Assembly: GCA_016508695.1 (NCBI GenBank)
Contig: VNKQ01000018.1
Coordinates: forward strand, 1,116,001-1,180,000
Direction: 5' to 3'
Origin: Hyphodiscus hymeniophilus
Taxonomy: Eukaryota; Ascomycota; Leotiomycetes; Helotiales; Hyphodiscaceae
DNA length: 64,000 bases
Shown in pieces: positions 59,659 through 64,000 of this stretch. The notes below the pieces were generated by a model that worked only from the letters and a program-made list of their open reading frames with translations, was not told the DNA's origin and did no database searches. How positions within the stretch are numbered: position 1 is the stretch's first letter; every line of letters begins with the position of its first letter. The translations under genes and the position numbers were made by a program.

Positions 59659-60520
59659 GACGTCCCTCTCTTCGAATATACCAACGGAAAATGATGATTG
59701 GGCACTGTGCTATTTGGACGTTGATTTACTACGATACCAAGACGATCTCGGGATGGCAGGATACTGGATACCTCTGGATATTTTGTGTAGGAAAGAAGGA
59801 CAGGCGTGAAAATTCCCCATCTTTAACTGCGTTGAGATATACAATGATTTCTTAATAATATTTTCAAAATTAATAGTGTCACTGGTCCTTGCCGGTCAAT
59901 TCCTTCACTTCCATATGTGCTGTCCGCGAGCATTGCCGTGCCATGTGTTACCTATGCTGAACAAACTCCTGGCGTGAGGCGCGCTGCATGATACCAGCTG
60001 AGTTGGCAGCGCAAGCGTTGATTACACCACCTCATAGTCTGGTGTCACATTCAGCCTCAATTGCGAGCGCTGTTTTCGATTTTGGTTTGGCATTACGATG
60101 GTCGAGAAATGGCGAGGCCTCATTATGGGTCTTTTTGCATTTCCCCACGTCCCTTTCACCACACGATGGCGTCCCACATGCAAGTCAGTTGTAGTCTCAA
60201 AACTCATCGAGCTAAGTCAGTTCAACGATACCATTATGTTCGATGTCGGAGGTCAGACTGGGTATTTCAGCGTTTGCAAAAATCGAGAGCGTTAAATCAC
60301 GTGATACACCATCACAACGACTTGACATTTTGCACGACAATGGCTAAGTCATTAAATCAACTCGAAGGGAATCTATGCACGTCTCACCGCTCAGAATGAG
60401 CAAAGCAAGTGCCCTTTGCCCTTCACTTGTTCCTGTTCACATGTAGTACCGACTGAACATCAACGACAGCCAACGGCGCCCTCTCCCAACTTCTGCTCGG
60501 CTTGTCAAACTGCTCTGGTT
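59659..60520. other. Intergenic between convergent genes
   Basis: 860 bp holding the 3' regions of the transporter and of the secreted protein gene. No coding signal recognised. Confidence 0.5.
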
Positions 60521-61581
60521 CTAGGGGCCTTGCAACACGATGCTATCAAGCGAGCAGATTTTATAATTCCCAAAGGAACTAACACTAGGTGTGCTGTGTG
60601 TGAATCTGAATGAAACATCTGCGAAGGGCCCACTAGACAATCCGGTCAATACCCGCATTGAACGATACGAGTCGACTTACTTGGTACACCACGCCGTCGA
60701 GGTCGTGTTGGCGATTACTTCTATGTCGGTGAAAGTTACTGGCCCGAAGTCCCAGGTCGCGTTTTGCTGAAGCTCAATTGCAAAGACCGCCTTGGATATG
60801 TCAGTCGCACGGAACAGATGCCAGAGGCGTACTTACTTCCACGAAAGGCGTGATTTGTGCTATTACATACTCGTGTCAATTGGGTTTCGAGTTTTGGTTT
60901 TGGGTTTTGGATATGGAGTTCCTTACAGTCGATTGTTGGATTGAACAAGACCTGTCCACCTGATCGCCCTTCTCCTGCTGCTTTGTATGTCGGGTCTGGA
61001 TAGATGGACCACTCGTCATTCCACTCATTGGTGAAAAGGGATAGATCCATGCTATGAAAAATAGCTTCGCCAGGGTAGACTGTTCCTCCGAATTAGTCAT
61101 GTGGCCTTTCGAATCGCTCAGAACTTCGGGATGAGGTAAAAGTACTACCTTGAACCGATCCAGCGTTCAACACCTTTGCGGGACTAAGACAGCCCAATCA
61201 AAACACAAGAACCAGAAAGCATATCGCTGAGAGGCGGACCGACTGACTCACTTGCAGCAATAGAATGGCTCAAACCACCAGGTATGAGGCCCACCATCTG
61301 GATTCTCCACGACATTCTGCAGCACGACGTTGGCGGCTTCGTTCTGCAGCCCGGGCCACACTGCTAGGATGCTGCCGTTGTTGGAAGCATCGGGTGGCAC
61401 GGCCGGGACGATGAGAGTACTCTTGAACTGTTCTGCCATTAGAGAAGGGATTCAAGAAGAAGTAGGGAGTATGCCATACCGAGACAATGGGTGCTGGCGT
61501 TACGAAGAATAAGCCGTAGCTGGCGGCGGCATCGAGGGTGCAGAGAGCTGTGATGAGCCCGAAAGTGAGGACGAGCCTCAT
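60521..61581 (-). CDS. Secreted eqolisin-like (peptidase G1 fold) protein
   Basis: Seven short exons: 61581-61480, 61427-61252, 61183-61149, 61079-60927, 60859-60837, 60790-60681 and 60593-60521. All six introns (46-87 bp) are GT..AG with matching phases; 223 residues. It has a signal peptide (MRLVLTFGLITALCTLDAAA) and a compact beta-rich domain. Features parallel fungal glutamic peptidases: AVWPGLQ, VVLQNVVEN (compare the catalytic Gln in LQTG), TWWFEPFYCC (the W-x-E-W region), VYPGEAI, AIELQ (the position of the catalytic Glu in IVEDF) and FGPVTFTDI. So candidate Gln and Glu are both present, but overall similarity is low. It may be a peptidase or a non-catalytic lectin-like relative. Unspliced frames conceal it completely. 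Confidence 0.8.
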
Positions 61582-62284
61582 GGCGTGCAGAGATCCTGGA
61601 ATGCGCAAGTGTTAGAGGTTCGGGATTGTTAGGATGAGTTTAGTGATGTAATGCCAGCTTGCTGCAATGCCAGGTCGGTGGAGCTGTGGTCGAGTAATGG
61701 GAAATATCCACGCATAGGAGGTAGATATTCACCATCCAGACTTTGGAATCTTCGAACCGAATCACGAGTTTCAAAAAAATTTCGTTTAGGGAAGACACAT
61801 GTTGGTATATGTTCCCAGATTTTCTAGACCAAAGCTGTCAGTGAATTGCAGAGGAAAGCCCAAACAGGCTGAAACGAAAGTGGAATGGAGGAGTGTTGGA
61901 AATGGGCGAAAGTCAACGCGCGCATGATTGGACTTCTACATTCATCCCAATTCATGATATTACCGCTAGTAATGGTGAAGTAGCTGAGTTTCGCCATCGT
62001 TACAGGAATTAATCACCAGTGCGCTGTCATTTATCCAGATTCGGGCAATTCGAGTGGGTTCGACATCCGATACAGCAAGGCAATACTCAAAGTTCGGGGA
62101 TCCAATACAGGAATTACTTGTTTGATTTGATAGTTCTCGCGGTATCCCAAGTTCCGACCTTCTGCAAATGTCGTTCTGTAGCTTTCACATTCCAGAATGA
62201 TACCGAAGAGCCAAATAATGCTGCAGCCATCACCATCAAAAAATCTTACCAAGTCTCAATTCCTACCAACCACATGCCCAAGCA
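61582..62284. other. Intergenic, 0.7 kb
   Basis: It contains the promoter of the eqolisin-like gene and the 3' region of the GNAT gene. Nothing else recognised. Confidence 0.5.
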
Positions 62285-62809
62285 TTAAAGACTTTCAATA
62301 TCTTGCCAGCCATAGGCAACCTCTGTCAGTTCTACTCCTCCAACGTGCTGGATCTTTTGTTGCCCGAGATCCTGCGCTCCTAGGCGCTCATAGAAACGGC
62401 GTGATGGGTTTTCCGCTAGCACCCATACGACCATTTTGCTAAGCCCCATAGGACGGAGTGTCTCCACTAGATGGTGAACCAGCTCTCTACCTGTCCCCTT
62501 CCCCTTTGCATCACCGATGATATTGATTGCGTAGAGCTCGGCGTCGAAGCTAGGGTCTCGCACTGGTTGCTTGACAGGCCCGCCTCTGATGAAACCACAT
62601 ATATTCCCATCTACAACAGCTACGAAGGCTTTGTGGTCTTCCTGATTGAGCCAGGTCTTCCAACTGTCGATTCGCGCATTCACGTCTAAGGAGTCGAGGA
62701 CTGACTGCGGAGCTATGCCGCGGTAAGTCTCTTGCCAGGCGAGAATGTGGACACGGGCAAGCTCTTCGGCGTCTTGTATGACGGCTTCTCGGATTGAGAC
62801 GCTCGACAT
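62285..62809 (-). CDS. GNAT-family N-acetyltransferase
   Basis: Acetyl-CoA-dependent transferase, 174 residues from the ATG at 62809 (MSSVSIREAV); an ATG at 62848 would add 13 residues. The GNAT order is clear: N-terminal strand SVSIREA and helix DAEELARVHILAWQETYRG, central strands FVAVVDGNICGFIRGG and AELYAINI, then the acetyl-CoA pyrophosphate loop in KGKGTGRELVHHLVE. Strand MVVWVLAENPSRRFYERLGA follows, with the conserved N-x-R/A-x2-F-Y-x2-L-G motif B. The HILAWQETYRGI start is typical of small GNATs near bacterial enzymes acting on amines, antibiotics or small metabolites. The substrate is unknown. No introns. Confidence 0.92.
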   Translation of the reverse strand: MSSVSIREAVIQDAEELARVHILAWQETYRGIAPQSVLDSLDVNARIDSWKTWLNQEDHKAFVAVVDGNICGFIRGGPVKQPVRDPSFDAELYAINIIGDAKGKGTGRELVHHLVETLRPMGLSKMVVWVLAENPSRRFYERLGAQDLGQQKIQHVGGVELTEVAYGWQDIESL

Positions 62810-63279
62810 CAGAACTATCACTATTTGAGGATTCTCAGTAAGGATCATCAAAAACAATTGCAACAGCAGCCATTTACAGCTTACAGAGCTACTCGCATGT
62901 TCCGTGGCTTACCTGATTGACTGTTTGGATGACTTGGATTTGATGGAGGAAATCTGAGGAATGATATCTGACTGTTTCGATCGGGGTCAGATTGATACTT
63001 GATACAGCACCGAGAAAGGGAATCTTTGCAGATGTCCGAACGTTATATTGATATTGACTCATAAACTCGGAAGTTCATGACCGACACCTGTAACCGAGAA
63101 CCCCTGAGCAAGATCGAGATAAGGCTACAAGGACCCCTCGTACGTGCAGTAGCTCCGCCGCATTGCTGTAGTTCCTGCGACGTCATCCTCAGGACTTCCA
63201 CGAAAACCAACTTGATCAACACCATCGCCGGAGTCAAATCCTCGACGTTAGGATACAGTGAGGTCTGTAGATCTCTGAC
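62810..63279. promoter_or_regulatory. Divergent promoter region GNAT / MRS2
   Basis: 470 bp between the start codons of two outward-reading genes; both promoters must lie here. No specific site was identified. Confidence 0.45.
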
Positions 63280-64000
63280 ATGAGGCCTCCTCGAGGGGTG
63301 CACAATCTTTGGATGTTCCGTCCAAGAACTAACGGCCGGCTTTCTCATCGCTTCTCAATTCGTACTCATCCGTACCAATGGGATTCCCAAAGGCATCTTT
63401 GGAGCGGGCATAAGATCCCAATGGATGATTCAACAACTCAAAGCGACTCTCATATGACTCCAGGAGCAGAGTCTCCCGACAGCAAGCTCCCCGCAACGGG
63501 GATCAGCCTGGCTACGCGGATGTCAACGAATCGAAAGTTTCAATGCACACAGTTCGATAAGAAAGGTGACATTTTCATGGGCCACGGCCATATCCAGAGA
63601 TCCGAACTTGTCAGCAAAGTAAGTGGTGGATACCTACCCTCCTCCTTGCTCCCAGCTTAGGACTGACATGCCGGCAGTATGGGATACTAGCACGTGATTT
63701 ACGTAAAATCGACGAGTCTCAGCTCCCTGCGATCCTAGTTCGCCAGTCCACAATCCTAGTGAACTTGCTACACTTCCGGGTGTTGATTACGCACGAGGAC
63801 GTCCTGGTACTCCACGTGTTCAAGCCAACCCAAGGAGAGTCGAACCACATATCGGCCTTCATGTACGAGCTTCAAGGCAAGCTCCAACTGGTGAAACCGG
63901 GCCACGGCCACGGAAACCTCCCATATGAGCTCCGTGCCCTGGAGACAATACTGATCATGGTGATGAGTTCGCTGGACGTCGAGTTCCAGCAATTGCGAGG
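63280..64000 (+). CDS. MRS2: Mitochondrial Mg2+ channel MRS2/LPE10 (CorA superfamily), 5' part only
   Basis: Inner-membrane magnesium channel required for mitochondrial group II intron splicing in yeast. Exon 1 is 63280-63618; a 59-bp intron (GTAAGT..GCAG) leads to exon 2 from 63678, which runs off the window. The first 50 or so residues are Arg-rich, consistent with a presequence. The matrix domain begins KFQCTQFDKKGD and YGILARDLRKIDESQLPAIL, the MRS2 hallmark, and continues with AILVRQSTILVNLLHFRVLI and LPYELRALETIL. The two C-terminal membrane helices and the GMN pore motif lie beyond the end. The start at 63280 is the first ATG in frame; an upstream exon is possible. Confidence 0.88.

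Overview
This is filamentous ascomycete (Pezizomycotina) nuclear DNA. Coding exons are split by short GT..AG introns, mostly 45-120 bp. There are Zn(II)2Cys6 regulators, an APC/C subunit, a cytosolic ribosomal protein gene, a G1 cyclin and mitochondrial proteins, and no operons. Leotiomycetes/Helotiales is my best guess, from the gene content and the OTT_1508-type deaminase/MYND locus. The window alone does not prove it.

Layout. 1-25 kb carries mixed genes: a partial gene end, APC11 divergent from a mitochondrial sulfurtransferase, a protein with a C-terminal cysteine cluster, a Zn2Cys6 regulator, 40S uS5 (RPS2), a five-exon Ser/Thr-rich secreted or anchored protein, a BTB protein, a di-iron membrane hydroxylase, a small Ser/His-rich protein, an ER FKBP22-type prolyl isomerase and an AYR1-like reductase. 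25.6-29 kb is a broken OTT_1508-deaminase/MYND locus. 29-40.4 kb is an 11.4-kb desert full of short tandem repeats, ending in the long leader of a G1 cyclin. 42.6-54 kb holds a divergent pair of uncharacterised genes: an about 654-residue protein with a retropepsin-like DSGAT motif, and a 2,705-residue protein built from about 12 divergent helical repeats. 54-58.6 kb looks empty. 58.6-64 kb has an acetate transporter, a seven-exon secreted protein resembling G1 (eqolisin) peptidases, a GNAT acetyltransferase and the start of the mitochondrial Mg2+ channel MRS2.

Most genes are unrelated housekeeping or accessory functions and do not form a pathway. The best candidate for something undescribed is the 42.6-54 kb pair, which shares a 914-bp bidirectional intergenic region.

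Three loci (FKBP22, the DSGAT gene and the deaminase) each show one frame break at a 5-6 base homopolymer. In the first two, exon arithmetic comes out exactly one base short. This could be assembly error or real decay. The deaminase/MYND locus also has in-frame stops that no homopolymer error explains. Gene coordinates below are splice-aware: exons were joined by checking donor, acceptor and phase by hand.
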